From an uncultured Maribacter sp. (GTDB lineage Bacteria > Bacteroidota > Bacteroidia > Flavobacteriales > Flavobacteriaceae), in assembly GCF_947500405.1 (NCBI RefSeq), contig NZ_CANMRY010000011.1:47205-111204 (forward strand): DNA of 64,000 nucleotides, in the 5' to 3' direction. Below the pieces are notes generated by a model. That model did not search any database. It was not told where the DNA came from and saw only the letters and a list, made by a program, of their open reading frames with translations. Of the stretch, positions 35,386 to 45,513 are shown piece by piece; the stretch's first letter is position 1; the number at the start of each line of letters is the position of its first letter. The position numbers and the translations under genes are program-made.

Positions 35386-36027
35386 ATGGTTTTAGATAAA
35401 GATACAGCTAAAAAAACAGCAGAACTACTATTGCAAATTAATGCAATAAAGTTGAAACCAGAAAATCCTTTTACATGGGCTTCTGGATGGAAATCTCCAA
35501 TATATTGTGATAACAGAATTATACTCTCTTATCCTACAATACGTAACTATATTAAAGAAGAAATAGCAAAACAAGTAGACAAACTTTACGGCAAGCCAGA
35601 TGTTATTGCTGGTGTTGCTACAGGAGCTATTGGAATGGGAGCTTTAGTAGCAGATTATTTAGGTTTACCTTTCATTTACGTTCGTCCAGAACCAAAATCT
35701 CATGGAAGAAAAAACCAAATAGAAGGTTATTTAGAAGCAAACCAAACTGTAGTAGTTATTGAAGATTTAATAAGTACTGGTATGAGTAGCTTAAATGCCG
35801 TAGATGCTCTAAGAGAACAAAATGCTAATGTAAAAGGAATGATAGCAGTTTTTACCTATGGTTTTGATGTAGCCGAAAAGAATTTTGCAGATAAAGATGT
35901 AGACCTTCACACTTTAGGAGATTATACCTATTTAATGGAGCAAGCATCTAACACAGGGTACATAAAAGAAGAACAATTAAACACCTTAATGGAGTGGCGT
36001 AAAAATCCATCCCAATGGAACCAATAA
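35386..36027 (+). CDS. pyrE: Orotate phosphoribosyltransferase
   Basis: Converts orotate and PRPP to OMP in pyrimidine synthesis. 213 residues with FTWASGWKSPIYCDNR near 26, GVATGAIGMGALVA near 82, VRPEPKSHGRKNQIEG near 105 (flexible catalytic loop), and the PRPP motif VVVIEDLISTGMSS near 123. An SRPBCC-like gene follows after 7 bases, likely on the same transcript. Confidence 0.95.
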   Translation: MVLDKDTAKKTAELLLQINAIKLKPENPFTWASGWKSPIYCDNRIILSYPTIRNYIKEEIAKQVDKLYGKPDVIAGVATGAIGMGALVADYLGLPFIYVRPEPKSHGRKNQIEGYLEANQTVVVIEDLISTGMSSLNAVDALREQNANVKGMIAVFTYGFDVAEKNFADKDVDLHTLGDYTYLMEQASNTGYIKEEQLNTLMEWRKNPSQWNQ

Positions 36028-36034
36028 TATATTT

Positions 36035-36427
36035 ATGTTTTTAGAAACACCAAAAAAGAAAATTGCAAAAGGAGATAAAGCAACCTTTGAATTTTTAACT
36101 AATCTTGAAAATTTTGAGCAATTAATGCCAGATAATATTGCAAAGTTTGAAGTCTTGTCTGAAGATAGATTCTTATTTGCGTTAAAAGGAATGCCAGAAA
36201 TTGTACTAGAAAGAAAAATACAAACACCTTATAGCAAATTAGTACTAGGAGCTGCTAATGAAAAATTACCATTTACTTTAACAGCAGACATTACTGCTGT
36301 AAATACAAATGAAAGTGAAGTAGCACTAAGTTTTTCAGGAGAATTTAATGCTATGATGGCTATGATGATAAAGTCTCCTATTACAAACTTTATGGGAACA
36401 CTATCTGAAAATCTTACAAAGATTTAG
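36035..36427 (+). CDS. SRPBCC (START-like) protein
   Basis: 130 residues. The pattern FEFLTNLENFEQLMPDNIAKFEVL followed by alternating beta-strands and a long C-terminal helix (MMAMMIKSPITNFMGTLSENL) is that of a single SRPBCC-fold domain with a hydrophobic pocket. No ligand is known. It is 7 bases after pyrE, and its stop codon overlaps the birA stop from the other strand by 4 bases. Confidence 0.75.
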   Translation: MFLETPKKKIAKGDKATFEFLTNLENFEQLMPDNIAKFEVLSEDRFLFALKGMPEIVLERKIQTPYSKLVLGAANEKLPFTLTADITAVNTNESEVALSFSGEFNAMMAMMIKSPITNFMGTLSENLTKI

Positions 36428-37155
36428 TATTTAAGATTCAATTCTTTTAACCCATATTCTTTTAAAATAGAGTCTTCTAACTCCACAAGGAGCTTACCCT
36501 GTGGTGTAACACCTCTAATAAAACCCATTATTAAATTACCATTACCATCTTCAAAAGTAGATGGTTTATTAATTCTAAACATGTTAGCCTCATAAACAGA
36601 CCACAACTCTTCTTTACTCCTATTTTGAAAAGAAGATAAGTGGTCTTTCAAATCTTTAAGTATTAATTGTAATAACTCATCCAAATTAATACTTTTACCC
36701 AACAACAATTTTAAAGAAGAGACGTTTAATAAGTTATTAAAAACTATTTGGTTAACATTTAACCCAATTCCAATTATTGAAGTTTGTATTTTACTTCCAG
36801 AAAGTGAATTTTCTATAAGTATTCCGCAAATTTTTGAAGTACCTGACAGAATGTCGTTTGGCCACTTTATAGTTAAATTAGGGACTTTTAAATTATATAA
36901 TGTCTCATAGATAGATAAAGAAACACAAATACTTAATAAAAATTGATTATCGATAAAAAAATTATCAAACTTTTTTAAAACGCTAAAAGTCAGGTTTTTA
37001 CCTTCTTCAGAGTTCCAAGAAGTTCCCATTTGCCCTCTACCAAATGTTTGCTTTTTTGCTGTAACAACTGTAAAATCATTAACAGAAGAAGACAATATTA
37101 AATCTTTCAAATACATATTTGTAGAGCTCGTGGCATTAAGTTTGATTATCTCCAT
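36424..37155 (-). CDS. birA: Biotin--protein ligase, catalytic domain only
   Basis: Attaches biotin to carboxylases such as the pyruvate carboxylase in this window. 243 residues from MEIIKLNATSSTNMYLKDL; the in-frame Met six codons earlier is less likely. GRGQMGTSWNS near 43 is the biotinyl-AMP-binding loop, TIKWPNDIL near 96 and KICGILIEN near 107 are family motifs. No N-terminal helix-turn-helix is present, so it is a monofunctional class I ligase without repressor function. Confidence 0.93.
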   Translation of the reverse strand: MEIIKLNATSSTNMYLKDLILSSSVNDFTVVTAKKQTFGRGQMGTSWNSEEGKNLTFSVLKKFDNFFIDNQFLLSICVSLSIYETLYNLKVPNLTIKWPNDILSGTSKICGILIENSLSGSKIQTSIIGIGLNVNQIVFNNLLNVSSLKLLLGKSINLDELLQLILKDLKDHLSSFQNRSKEELWSVYEANMFRINKPSTFEDGNGNLIMGFIRGVTPQGKLLVELEDSILKEYGLKELNLKY

Positions 37156-37221
37156 TGATATTCTTTTTGACAAACTTATAATGTATTGTTAAAAACAAGA
37201 GGTAAAAGAACAAAAAAATAA

Positions 37222-37229
37222 TAACTTTG
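37222..37229 (+). promoter_or_regulatory. Candidate -7 box of rsfS-ftsH (TAACTTTG)
   Basis: TAACTTTG fits TAnnTTTG, 20 bases before the rsfS ATG. Confidence 0.45.
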
Positions 37230-37248
37230 TATAAACTAAAAATTTTGA

Positions 37249-37626
37249 ATGCAGAAAGGGAAAGTTAGTCCAGATGAGTTAATTGCATTAATTTTACAAG
37301 GAATAGAAGAAGTAAAAGGAGTTGATATAAACTTACTTGATTTAAGAGAAATTGAAAATACAGTATGCGACTATTTTATAATCTGTAACGGTACATCAAA
37401 TACACACGTAAAAGCAATAGTCGGCTCTATCCAAAAAACAGTTAGCAAAGCTATTAAAGATAAACCTTGGCATGTAGAAGGCGAGGATAACGCGGAGTGG
37501 GTTTTAATGGATTATGTAAATGTAGTGGTACATGTTTTTCAAAAACAAGTACGCGAATTTTACGACATAGAAGGTCTATGGGGTGACGCAAAATTTTCTA
37601 CCATAGAAACTAGCATAAATAATTAA
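37249..37626 (+). CDS. rsfS: Ribosomal silencing factor
   Basis: 125 residues. DLREIENTVCDYFIICNGTSNTHVKAI near 35 and AEWVLMDYVNVVVHVFQKQVREFYDIEGLWGDAK near 85-118 are the RsfS core motifs. It binds large-subunit protein uL14 and blocks subunit joining in starvation. It is 7 bases before ftsH and likely forms an operon with the genes to 42 kb. Confidence 0.93.
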   Translation: MQKGKVSPDELIALILQGIEEVKGVDINLLDLREIENTVCDYFIICNGTSNTHVKAIVGSIQKTVSKAIKDKPWHVEGEDNAEWVLMDYVNVVVHVFQKQVREFYDIEGLWGDAKFSTIETSINN

Positions 37627-37633
37627 TAAAAGA

Positions 37634-39622
37634 ATGGCAAAAGATAACAATACAAATTCAAAAAAACCTAAATTTAATTCTTGGTGGATCTATGGCTTAA
37701 TAGCTGTTCTACTAATAGGTTTTCAATATTTTAGTAGTGAAAATTTTTCAAGTGCTAAAAAAACTACAACATCAGAATTACAGGATTACTTACGTAACGG
37801 TGATGTAGATAAAATATTAATTATTACCAATACAAACCAAGCAAAGGTTTTTCTTACCAAAGAAGCTTTAGAAAAAGATGCACATAAAGACATTGTTTCT
37901 AAACCTATAATACCTTCTTCTGGTACTGTAGCCCAATACACTTTGGATTATGGAGATTTAGCAATATTCCAAAATGAAATTACAGCAATAAAAAAGGACA
38001 ATAATTTAGATACAGTTGTAGAGTTTGGAAAAGAATCTAACGTTATTGCTGATATTTTAATATCCCTACTCCCATTTGTAATAATAATAGGTATTTGGAT
38101 ATACTTAATGCGTAGAATGTCTGGCGGCGGCGGCGGCGGTGCTGGTGGTCAAATATTTAATATTGGAAAATCTAAAGCAAAACTTTTTGATGAAAAAACA
38201 GACACAAGAACTTCTTTTAAAGACGTTGCAGGCTTAGAAGGCGCAAAAGAAGAGGTAGAAGAGATTGTAGAGTTTTTAAGAAACCCAGATAAATACACCT
38301 CATTAGGTGGTAAAATTCCAAAAGGAGCCTTATTAGTAGGCCCTCCAGGAACAGGTAAAACCTTATTAGCTAAAGCTGTAGCCGGAGAAGCTAAAGTTCC
38401 TTTCTTCTCTTTATCAGGTTCAGACTTTGTAGAAATGTTTGTTGGTGTAGGAGCATCTAGAGTTAGAGATTTATTTAAACAAGCTAAAGATAAATCGCCT
38501 GCCATAATATTCATTGATGAAATTGATGCTATTGGTAGAGCAAGAGGTAAAAATAATTTTACAGGATCTAATGACGAGCGTGAGAATACCTTAAACCAAC
38601 TTTTAACAGAAATGGATGGTTTTGGTACTAATACCAATGTTATTGTACTTGCTGCAACTAACAGAGCAGATGTATTAGACAAAGCTTTAATGCGTGCTGG
38701 TAGATTTGACAGACAAATATATGTAGACTTACCAGACATTAGAGAACGTAAAGAAATTTTTGAAGTTCACTTAAGACCAATTAAAACACTAGAAACTTTA
38801 GATTTAGAATTCTTAGCAAGACAAACTCCTGGATTCTCTGGAGCAGATATTGCTAACGTTTGTAATGAAGCTGCCTTAATTGCTGCTAGAAACGAAAAGA
38901 AAGCAGTAGACAAGCAGGATTTCTTAGATGCAGTGGATAGAATTGTTGGTGGTCTTGAGAAAAAGAATAAAATAATTACTCCTGGAGAAAAGAAAACAAT
39001 AGCATACCACGAAGCTGGACACGCAACAACTAGCTGGATGTTAGAACATGCTGCTCCATTAGTAAAAGTCACTATAGTTCCAAGAGGTCAATCTTTAGGA
39101 GCTGCTTGGTACTTACCAGAAGAAAGATTAATAGTACGCCCGGAGCAAATGCTAGATGAGATGTGTGCTACTTTAGGTGGTAGAGCCGCGGAAAAAGTAA
39201 TTTTTAATAAAATATCTACAGGTGCTTTAAGTGATTTAGAAAAAGTAACCAAACAAGCAAGAGCAATGGTTACCGTATACGGACTTAATGATGAAATTGG
39301 AAACTTAACTTATTATGATTCTTCAGGACAAGATTCTTATGGTTTCTCTAAACCTTATAGTGAAGAAACTGCAAGAAAAATAGATGAAGAAATTTCTAAA
39401 ATCATTGAAGAACAGTACAAAAGAGCTATAGAAGTTTTAACAGAACACAAAGACAAACTAACTATTTTGGCAGAACGTCTTTTAGAGAAAGAAGTTATTT
39501 TCAAAGAAGATTTAGAAAAAATATTTGGAGAAAGGTTATTTACTGATGAAGATAAAAAACTAGAAAGTACCATTATTGAAGATGCTACAGTTAATAACGC
39601 ACAAGAAGACACGAATAAATAA
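37634..39622 (+). CDS. ftsH: ATP-dependent zinc metalloprotease FtsH
   Basis: Membrane AAA+ protease that degrades misassembled and regulatory proteins. 662 residues. Two transmembrane segments at about 15-34 and 135-155 flank a periplasmic domain. Walker A GPPGTGKT is near 235, Walker B FIDEIDAIG near 290, the second region of homology (NRADVLDKALMRAGRFDR) near 345, and the zinc site HEAGH near 457 with a later Asp. The SGGGGGGAGG stretch after the second segment is a typical linker. It sits in an operon with rsfS before and a LUD protein and cdsA after. Confidence 0.96.
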   Translation: MAKDNNTNSKKPKFNSWWIYGLIAVLLIGFQYFSSENFSSAKKTTTSELQDYLRNGDVDKILIITNTNQAKVFLTKEALEKDAHKDIVSKPIIPSSGTVAQYTLDYGDLAIFQNEITAIKKDNNLDTVVEFGKESNVIADILISLLPFVIIIGIWIYLMRRMSGGGGGGAGGQIFNIGKSKAKLFDEKTDTRTSFKDVAGLEGAKEEVEEIVEFLRNPDKYTSLGGKIPKGALLVGPPGTGKTLLAKAVAGEAKVPFFSLSGSDFVEMFVGVGASRVRDLFKQAKDKSPAIIFIDEIDAIGRARGKNNFTGSNDERENTLNQLLTEMDGFGTNTNVIVLAATNRADVLDKALMRAGRFDRQIYVDLPDIRERKEIFEVHLRPIKTLETLDLEFLARQTPGFSGADIANVCNEAALIAARNEKKAVDKQDFLDAVDRIVGGLEKKNKIITPGEKKTIAYHEAGHATTSWMLEHAAPLVKVTIVPRGQSLGAAWYLPEERLIVRPEQMLDEMCATLGGRAAEKVIFNKISTGALSDLEKVTKQARAMVTVYGLNDEIGNLTYYDSSGQDSYGFSKPYSEETARKIDEEISKIIEEQYKRAIEVLTEHKDKLTILAERLLEKEVIFKEDLEKIFGERLFTDEDKKLESTIIEDATVNNAQEDTNK

Positions 39623-39693
39623 TAAATATTAAATATATTCGTTGTCCAAGTATAATACTACGAAGTAATAAAAATAGAAGTTTAGAAAATTAA

Positions 39694-40305
39694 ATGGGGC
39701 TATTTGATATCCTTTTTGGCGGTGGCAAAAAGAAAATTTCCAAAGAAACTGCGGAAACCAGAGGGGTTCATATGCCAGATTTAAATCTACCTGTAGATGA
39801 AAAATTTACCATACATTTTAAAAAAAATGGTGGTAAATTTTTGTATTGCGACTCTTTTAATGAAATATCTTTAGCATTAAAAAGTATTGTTCAAGAAAAT
39901 AATTGGGAGAACTCTCCATTTTTTGTGATGAACAAACAACTAAAGACTAAATTTTCTAAGGAAGGTGTAAAATTTACGGCACAAGCAAATGACAGCGAAG
40001 TCTTTTTTACCACCTGTGAGCACTTAATAGCTCAAAACGGTTCTATTTTAGTTTGCTCCAATCAACTAAATGAGAAAAAATTAAATGAACTTCCTGACAA
40101 TGTTATAGTATTTGCTACAACTAGCCAGTTAGTTGAAAACATTGGTGAAGGCTTAAAAACAATAAAGAAAAAATACGGCCATAGTATTCCTGCAAACATT
40201 ACTACTTTAAAACACTTTCATGCCACAAAAGAAAATGCAGATGATTTTTTAACATACGGTAGTACGACAAAAAATTTATACCTGCTATTCTTGGAAGATT
40301 TATAG
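39694..40305 (+). CDS. LUD-domain protein
   Basis: 203 residues. The N-terminus MGLFDILFGGGKKK is hydrophobic-Gly-Lys rich. The rest matches a LUD/LutC-like Rossmann domain: VFFTTCEHLIAQNGSILVCSN near 108-128 and VIVFATTSQLVENIGEGLKTI near 138. LutC-type proteins act in lactate use, but this one is found beside ftsH and cdsA rather than with LutA/LutB, so a different role is likely. One base separates it from cdsA. Confidence 0.78.
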   Translation: MGLFDILFGGGKKKISKETAETRGVHMPDLNLPVDEKFTIHFKKNGGKFLYCDSFNEISLALKSIVQENNWENSPFFVMNKQLKTKFSKEGVKFTAQANDSEVFFTTCEHLIAQNGSILVCSNQLNEKKLNELPDNVIVFATTSQLVENIGEGLKTIKKKYGHSIPANITTLKHFHATKENADDFLTYGSTTKNLYLLFLEDL

Positions 40306-40306
40306 T

Positions 40307-41110
40307 ATGAAAGAAATTTTAAGAAGGGCATTAACAGGAGCCGTATACATAATATTACTACTGTCTGCCGTTTTTTTAAATTCTGATGCGTTTGACTTCT
40401 TGTTTATGGCCTTTGGCCTAGCTTGCCTTTACGAGTACAAAAAATTAGTTCACCTTAAAGGCTACTATATATTCATGGCCTATTTAGCGCTATGGTGGCT
40501 GTTTATATATTTTATTCACGATAAAATTCTTATTAACCTTTTACTAAGCATAACTTTAGTAGTAGATTTTGCACTTTTGTATTTCTTATTTTCAAAAAAA
40601 AGCAAACCATTTAACACCTCCAAAAAGTTTGTTATTGGCCTATTTTATGTAGGAGGCGGGTGCATATTTTTAACAATGATTCCTTACCAAGAAAATGAAT
40701 TTGCAAAAATTCTAATCATGGGAATTTTTATTTTAATATGGGTAAATGACACTTTTGCTTACCTAGTAGGTCGTAGTATAGGAAGAACAAAACTTTATTC
40801 TGCAGTTTCTCCTAAAAAAACTATAGAAGGTTCCATTGGAGGCTTTATATTTGCATTAATAGCAGCGTACATTATTAGTGAATTTGAAACACTAATTAGT
40901 CCAATGCAATGGATTATATTATCTACTATAATTGTAATTACTGGTAGCCTTGGAGATTTAATAGAATCTAAATTAAAAAGAGTTGCCGGGGTTAAAGATA
41001 GTGGTGCAATACTTCCTGGTCATGGGGGTATGTTAGATAGATTAGACAGTTTAATATTTGCGGCACCATTTGCCTATTTAATTTTAAATATATTCAATTA
41101 TGTTTCATAA
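40307..41110 (+). CDS. cdsA: Phosphatidate cytidylyltransferase
   Basis: Makes CDP-diacylglycerol from phosphatidate in the inner membrane. 267 residues with about eight transmembrane segments. SPKKTIEGSIGGFI near 168 and the CDS signature GSLGDLIESKLKR, GVKDSG and LPGHGGMLDRLDSL near 205-250 are intact. Its end overlaps the start of psd by 11 bases, so the two phospholipid genes are coupled. Confidence 0.95.
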   Translation: MKEILRRALTGAVYIILLLSAVFLNSDAFDFLFMAFGLACLYEYKKLVHLKGYYIFMAYLALWWLFIYFIHDKILINLLLSITLVVDFALLYFLFSKKSKPFNTSKKFVIGLFYVGGGCIFLTMIPYQENEFAKILIMGIFILIWVNDTFAYLVGRSIGRTKLYSAVSPKKTIEGSIGGFIFALIAAYIISEFETLISPMQWIILSTIIVITGSLGDLIESKLKRVAGVKDSGAILPGHGGMLDRLDSLIFAAPFAYLILNIFNYVS

Positions 41111-41780
41111 AGAGGGACAAACCATAATTCTAATAACTTTTTTCATTATTAGTATACTTATTCTTTCAGCACAATTTTATGTTACTCCTCTTTGGTTACG
41201 TTGGGGAATACAAGTTATTGCTATTGCAATACTTATATTAATTCTCCAATTTTTTAGAAACCCAAAAAGGGTTGCTTTAAAAAGTTTTGATGAAATTTTA
41301 GCCCCTGTAGATGGTAAAGTAGTAGTAATTGAAGAAGTAGAAGAAAATGAATACTTTAAAGGAAAAAGAAAACAAGTTTCTATTTTCATGTCTCCTTTAA
41401 ATGTTCACGTTACAAGGTATGCTGCAAGCGGAAGCATTAAATTTTCTAAGTACCATCCTGGTAAATATTTAGTGGCGTGGCACCCAAAAGCTAGTGAAGA
41501 AAACGAGCGCACTACCGTAGTAATAAATACTCCAAAATTTGGTGATATTTTATACAGACAAATTGCCGGGGCTCTAGCAAGACGTATTGTAAATTATGCC
41601 GAGAAAGGTGATAGTGTACAACAAGGGGATGATGCTGGGTTTATTAAATTTGGTTCAAGGGTAGACTTATTCTTACCTTTAGACTGTGCTATTACAGTTA
41701 AGCTAAACCAAAAAGTTAAAGGAGCTAAAACATGTATTGCTAGTTTTGTAGACACAAATGAAAAACAAAAAACTATATAA
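41100..41780 (+). CDS. psd: Phosphatidylserine decarboxylase proenzyme
   Basis: Converts phosphatidylserine to phosphatidylethanolamine. The 226 residues are of the short (type II) form. Two N-terminal hydrophobic segments (about 10-25, 32-47) anchor it. ILAPVDGKVV, MSPLNVHVTRYAASG and the self-cleavage motif FGSRVDLF near 182-189 are visible; the Ser of the Gly-Ser becomes the pyruvoyl group. It overlaps cdsA upstream and the ACBP gene downstream. Confidence 0.94.
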   Translation: MFHKEGQTIILITFFIISILILSAQFYVTPLWLRWGIQVIAIAILILILQFFRNPKRVALKSFDEILAPVDGKVVVIEEVEENEYFKGKRKQVSIFMSPLNVHVTRYAASGSIKFSKYHPGKYLVAWHPKASEENERTTVVINTPKFGDILYRQIAGALARRIVNYAEKGDSVQQGDDAGFIKFGSRVDLFLPLDCAITVKLNQKVKGAKTCIASFVDTNEKQKTI

Positions 41781-42015
41781 TGAATATCTTAAAACTGTAG
41801 ATTATATTAATAGTTATAATGATCCTATTCCCCCAGATATTTTATTAAAACTATATGCCTACTACAGAATTGCTAATAAAAACCATAGCTCTCCAGGAAG
41901 TAAAACCCCTTTAATTAATGCTTTTAAAGCTAATGCATTAATTCAAGCAAAAAAATACTCTGTAGAAGATGCCATGAGGGAATATATTCTATTAGTTGAA
42001 AAAGAACTTAAATAA
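41758..42015 (+). CDS. Acyl-CoA-binding protein
   Basis: 85 residues, one ACBP domain. YNEYLKTVDYINSYND and ILLKLYAYYRIAN contain the conserved helix residues (LYAYYKxA-like), followed by a short C-terminal helix; the segment between helices 3 and 4 is shorter than in eukaryotic ACBP. It should bind long-chain acyl-CoA esters in the cytoplasm. Its ATG lies 23 bases inside psd, and a terminator follows its stop, so it closes the operon that begins with rsfS. Confidence 0.85.
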   Translation: MKNKKLYNEYLKTVDYINSYNDPIPPDILLKLYAYYRIANKNHSSPGSKTPLINAFKANALIQAKKYSVEDAMREYILLVEKELK

Positions 42016-42050
42016 AAAAAGTCTCTAGTTAAAAAACTAGGAACTTTTTT
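42014..42050 (+). terminator. Terminator after the ACBP gene
   Basis: AAAAAAGT...CTAGTT at 42014-42030 pairs with AACTAG...AACTTTTTT at 42035-42050. The stem is followed by T-rich sequence. Confidence 0.75.
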
Positions 42051-42069
42051 TATTAATATGCTAGTGTAT

Positions 42070-42684
42070 TTACTTAACCTTAGTACTAAACATTTGTTTC
42101 CCTTCTAGATAACCAACCATATGATCTCCAGAATTAACTTTATTAGCTCCTGTAGCAGGTGTTCCTGATAATAAAATATCTCCAGGATTTAAGGTCATTA
42201 TTCCTGATAGATATGTTATTAGTTCTGCCAAAGTAGTAATCATTAAACTACTATTACCCTTTTGCCTTTCTTCTCCGTTTACTGTCATGGAAAAATTTAT
42301 ATTCGTAACATCTAAAAAATCTGAAATAGGCAAAAAAGAAGATATTGGCGTAGCCCCATCAAAACCCTTTGCTAAAGCCCAAGGACCTTTATTTGGCTCT
42401 CTACTTTTTGTTAGAACATCTTTTGCAGTTAAATCATTTGCTAAAGCTACAGCATCAACAAAACTTAAAGCATTTTCAGTTGTTGCATTTTTACATTTTT
42501 CTCCTATCCTAAATGCAAGCTCTACTTCATACCAAACGTTATCAGAAAAAGAAGGCAACTCTAAATCCCCATCATTTTCTAGTAATGAGCTGTCTGGTTT
42601 TGTAAAAATTAAAGGAACAACTTCTCCTTTTGGCATTTCACTTAAATTATTCACATAATTTTTACCTATTCCAATTATTTTCAT
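42070..42684 (-). CDS. Fumarylacetoacetate hydrolase family protein
   Basis: 204 residues, short FAH fold. It opens with MKIIGIGKNYVNN and ends in ILLSGTPATGANKVNSGD. The metal-binding Glu pair is in WYEVELAFRIG near 51-61, with the Asp in ALANDLTAKD near 88. Members cut C-C bonds in acylpyruvates and related diketo acids (fumarylpyruvate, acylpyruvase FAHD1-like). The exact substrate is open. It is 13 bases from the valS stop on the same strand. Confidence 0.87.
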   Translation of the reverse strand: MKIIGIGKNYVNNLSEMPKGEVVPLIFTKPDSSLLENDGDLELPSFSDNVWYEVELAFRIGEKCKNATTENALSFVDAVALANDLTAKDVLTKSREPNKGPWALAKGFDGATPISSFLPISDFLDVTNINFSMTVNGEERQKGNSSLMITTLAELITYLSGIMTLNPGDILLSGTPATGANKVNSGDHMVGYLEGKQMFSTKVK

Positions 42685-42697
42685 CTTAATTATATAA

Positions 42698-45328
42698 TTA
42701 TTTTAAACTTGCTAAACTCTTTTCTAAAGTTTCTATTTTAGCCTCAGCGTCACTCTGTTTTTGCCTTTCTATTGTAATAACTTTTTCTGGAGCATTATTT
42801 ACAAAGCGCTCATTAGAAAGTTTCTTTTGAACAGAAATTAAAAAGCCTTTAGTATACTTTAATTCTTCTTCTATTTTCAAAATTTCGGCTTCAACATCTA
42901 TAGCTCCCTCCATAGGGATAAAGTATTCATTACTTTTTACCCTAAATGTTAATGTTCCTTCTACAGCAGCATCTACATACGTTATAGATTCTACATTAGT
43001 TAGTTTACGAATAACAGAGTCCCATGTATTGTTATTTTTCTCGGCATTTAAAACTGATAATGAAAGTGCTTCTTTCATAGGAATATTCTTTTCTTTACGA
43101 ATAGTTCTTATGCCCGAAATAACATCTGATGCAAAATTAAATTCTGAAATTATATTTTTATTTACCTCCTTAGAAACTGGCCATTGAGATACCATAAGTG
43201 CTTCTTCTGAAGTTCTTTTTGTTATGTGCTGCCATACTTCCTCTGTTAAAAACGGCATAAAAGGATGCAATAATTTTAAGTTCTGCTCAAACAAATTAAT
43301 TACGGCATTAAATGTAGTTTTATCTATTGGCTTTTGATATGCTGGTTTTATTATCTCTAATAACCAAGAGCTATAATCGTCCCAAACTAATTTATAAATT
43401 GCCATTAATGCGTCTGAAATTCTATACTTACTAAAGTGGTCTTCTATCTCTAATAAAGTTTCGTTGAATTTAGCAGTATACCATTCTATTCCTAGTTTAG
43501 ATGCTTCAGGCTGTGGTAAATCTTCTACCTCCCATCCTTTTATTAATCTAAAGCCATTCCAGATTTTATTTGCAAAATTCTTTCCTTGTTGGCATAGCGC
43601 CTCATCAAACATTAAATCGTTACCAGCAGCAGCACTTAACAATAAACCTACACGAACACCATCTGCTCCATAATCCTTTATTAATTTTAAAGCATCTGGA
43701 GAATTCCCTAAAGATTTAGACATTTTACGGCGTTGCTTATCTCTTACCAGCCCTGTAAAATAAACATTCTCAAAAGGTCTTGTATCTCTATACTCATATC
43801 CAGAAACAATCATACGTGCTACCCAGAAAAATAAAATATCTGGACCAGTTACTAAATCGTTTGTAGGATAATAGTATTGTATTTCTTCATTTTCTGGTTC
43901 TAAAATTCCACCAAAAACACTTATTGGCCATAACCAAGAAGAAAACCAAGTATCTAATACATCTTCATCCTGTCTTAAATCTTCAGAAGTAAAACTCTCA
44001 TTTCCAGATTTATCTTTAGCCAATTCTAATGCTTCTTCTATAGTTTCTGCAACTACAAATTCATCTTGCCCATCACCAAAATAAAAAGCAGGTATTTGCT
44101 GTCCCCACCATAATTGTCTAGAAATATTCCAATCTCGAATATTTTCCATCCAATGGCGATAGGTATTTTCAAACTTCTTAGGAAATAATTTTACTTCATT
44201 ATTTTTTAAAACGGCATCTAAAGCTGGTTTTGCCAACTCTTCCATCTTTAAAAACCACTGGTCCGAGAGTCTAGGTTCTATAACAGCTTTTGTTCTTTCC
44301 GAGGTTCCTACTTTATTAATATGTTGCTCGGTTTTTACTAGAAAGCCTTTTTCTTCTAGTTCTTTAGATATTTCTTTACGAACTACAAAACGGTCTTTAC
44401 CTTCATAATGTAATCCAAAACTATTTAAAGAAGCATCTTCATTAAAAATATCTATTATTTCTAAATTATGTTTCTCTCCTAGTGCTTTATCATTAATATC
44501 GTGTGCTGGTGTAACTTTTAAACAACCAGTACCAAACTCCATATCTACATAGGTGTCTTCAATTATAGGAATTACTCTTCCAGATAATGGTACAATTGCT
44601 TTTTTTCCTTTTAAATGCGTAAAACGGTCATCATTTGGATTTATACAAATAGCACTATCTCCTAAAATAGTTTCTGGTCTTGTAGTAGCAATAGTAACTT
44701 TTTCATCGGAACCTTCTATGGCATAAGACAAGTAGTATAACAAACCTTGCTTTTCTTCGTAAATTACTTCTTCGTCAGATAGCGTTGTTTTTGCTTCAGG
44801 ATCCCAATTTACCATTCGGTTTCCTTTATAAATTTTCCCTTTATTAAATAAGTCTACAAAAACTTTTATTACAGAGGCAGACATATCGTCATCCATAGTA
44901 AATTTAGTACGCTCCCAATCACAAGAACAACCAAGTTTTTTTAGTTGCTCAAGGATTACTCCACCATACTCTTCTGTCCAATCCCAAGCATGTTTTAAGA
45001 AATCTTCTCTACTAAGGTCCTTTTTATTTATTCCTTGTTCTTTTAATTTTGCTACAACTTTAGCTTCTGTAGCAATAGAAGCATGGTCCGTACCTGGTAC
45101 CCAACAAGCATTTTTCCCCATTAACCTTGCTCTTCTTACCAAAACATCTTGTATGGTATTATTAAGCATATGCCCCATATGAAGCACTCCTGTAACATTT
45201 GGCGGAGGTATTACTATAGTATAGGGTTCTCTATTGTCCGGGGTAGAATGAAAAAAATTGTTTTTCATCCAATAATCATACCAGTGATTCTCTATTGATT
45301 GGGGGTTATATTTTGATGGCATTTCCAT
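42698..45328 (-). CDS. valS: Valyl-tRNA synthetase
   Basis: 876 residues, full length. [17 protein letters not shown] near 40-56 holds the HxGH motif; the KMSKSLGNS loop is near 540. [15 protein letters not shown] near 215 marks the editing domain. The C-terminal 70 residues are the coiled coil typical of ValRS ([14 protein letters not shown], ending KSLASLK). The FAH gene follows on the same strand. Confidence 0.96.
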   Translation of the reverse strand: MEMPSKYNPQSIENHWYDYWMKNNFFHSTPDNREPYTIVIPPPNVTGVLHMGHMLNNTIQDVLVRRARLMGKNACWVPGTDHASIATEAKVVAKLKEQGINKKDLSREDFLKHAWDWTEEYGGVILEQLKKLGCSCDWERTKFTMDDDMSASVIKVFVDLFNKGKIYKGNRMVNWDPEAKTTLSDEEVIYEEKQGLLYYLSYAIEGSDEKVTIATTRPETILGDSAICINPNDDRFTHLKGKKAIVPLSGRVIPIIEDTYVDMEFGTGCLKVTPAHDINDKALGEKHNLEIIDIFNEDASLNSFGLHYEGKDRFVVRKEISKELEEKGFLVKTEQHINKVGTSERTKAVIEPRLSDQWFLKMEELAKPALDAVLKNNEVKLFPKKFENTYRHWMENIRDWNISRQLWWGQQIPAFYFGDGQDEFVVAETIEEALELAKDKSGNESFTSEDLRQDEDVLDTWFSSWLWPISVFGGILEPENEEIQYYYPTNDLVTGPDILFFWVARMIVSGYEYRDTRPFENVYFTGLVRDKQRRKMSKSLGNSPDALKLIKDYGADGVRVGLLLSAAAGNDLMFDEALCQQGKNFANKIWNGFRLIKGWEVEDLPQPEASKLGIEWYTAKFNETLLEIEDHFSKYRISDALMAIYKLVWDDYSSWLLEIIKPAYQKPIDKTTFNAVINLFEQNLKLLHPFMPFLTEEVWQHITKRTSEEALMVSQWPVSKEVNKNIISEFNFASDVISGIRTIRKEKNIPMKEALSLSVLNAEKNNNTWDSVIRKLTNVESITYVDAAVEGTLTFRVKSNEYFIPMEGAIDVEAEILKIEEELKYTKGFLISVQKKLSNERFVNNAPEKVITIERQKQSDAEAKIETLEKSLASLK

Positions 45329-45513
45329 TTTGGAACAGTTTTTGAATAATATTTTTTACGTTACTAAATATTTAAATTAAAAGATATGTTAAAATATCTA
45401 AATTGCATCTAATTTTAAATACGAAACAAAAATAAGTAACGTTACAGTATAACAAAAGAATTTTGGAGGTTCATCTTAAAAGATTTATTTTTGAAATTCA
45501 CCCAAAACTAAAA

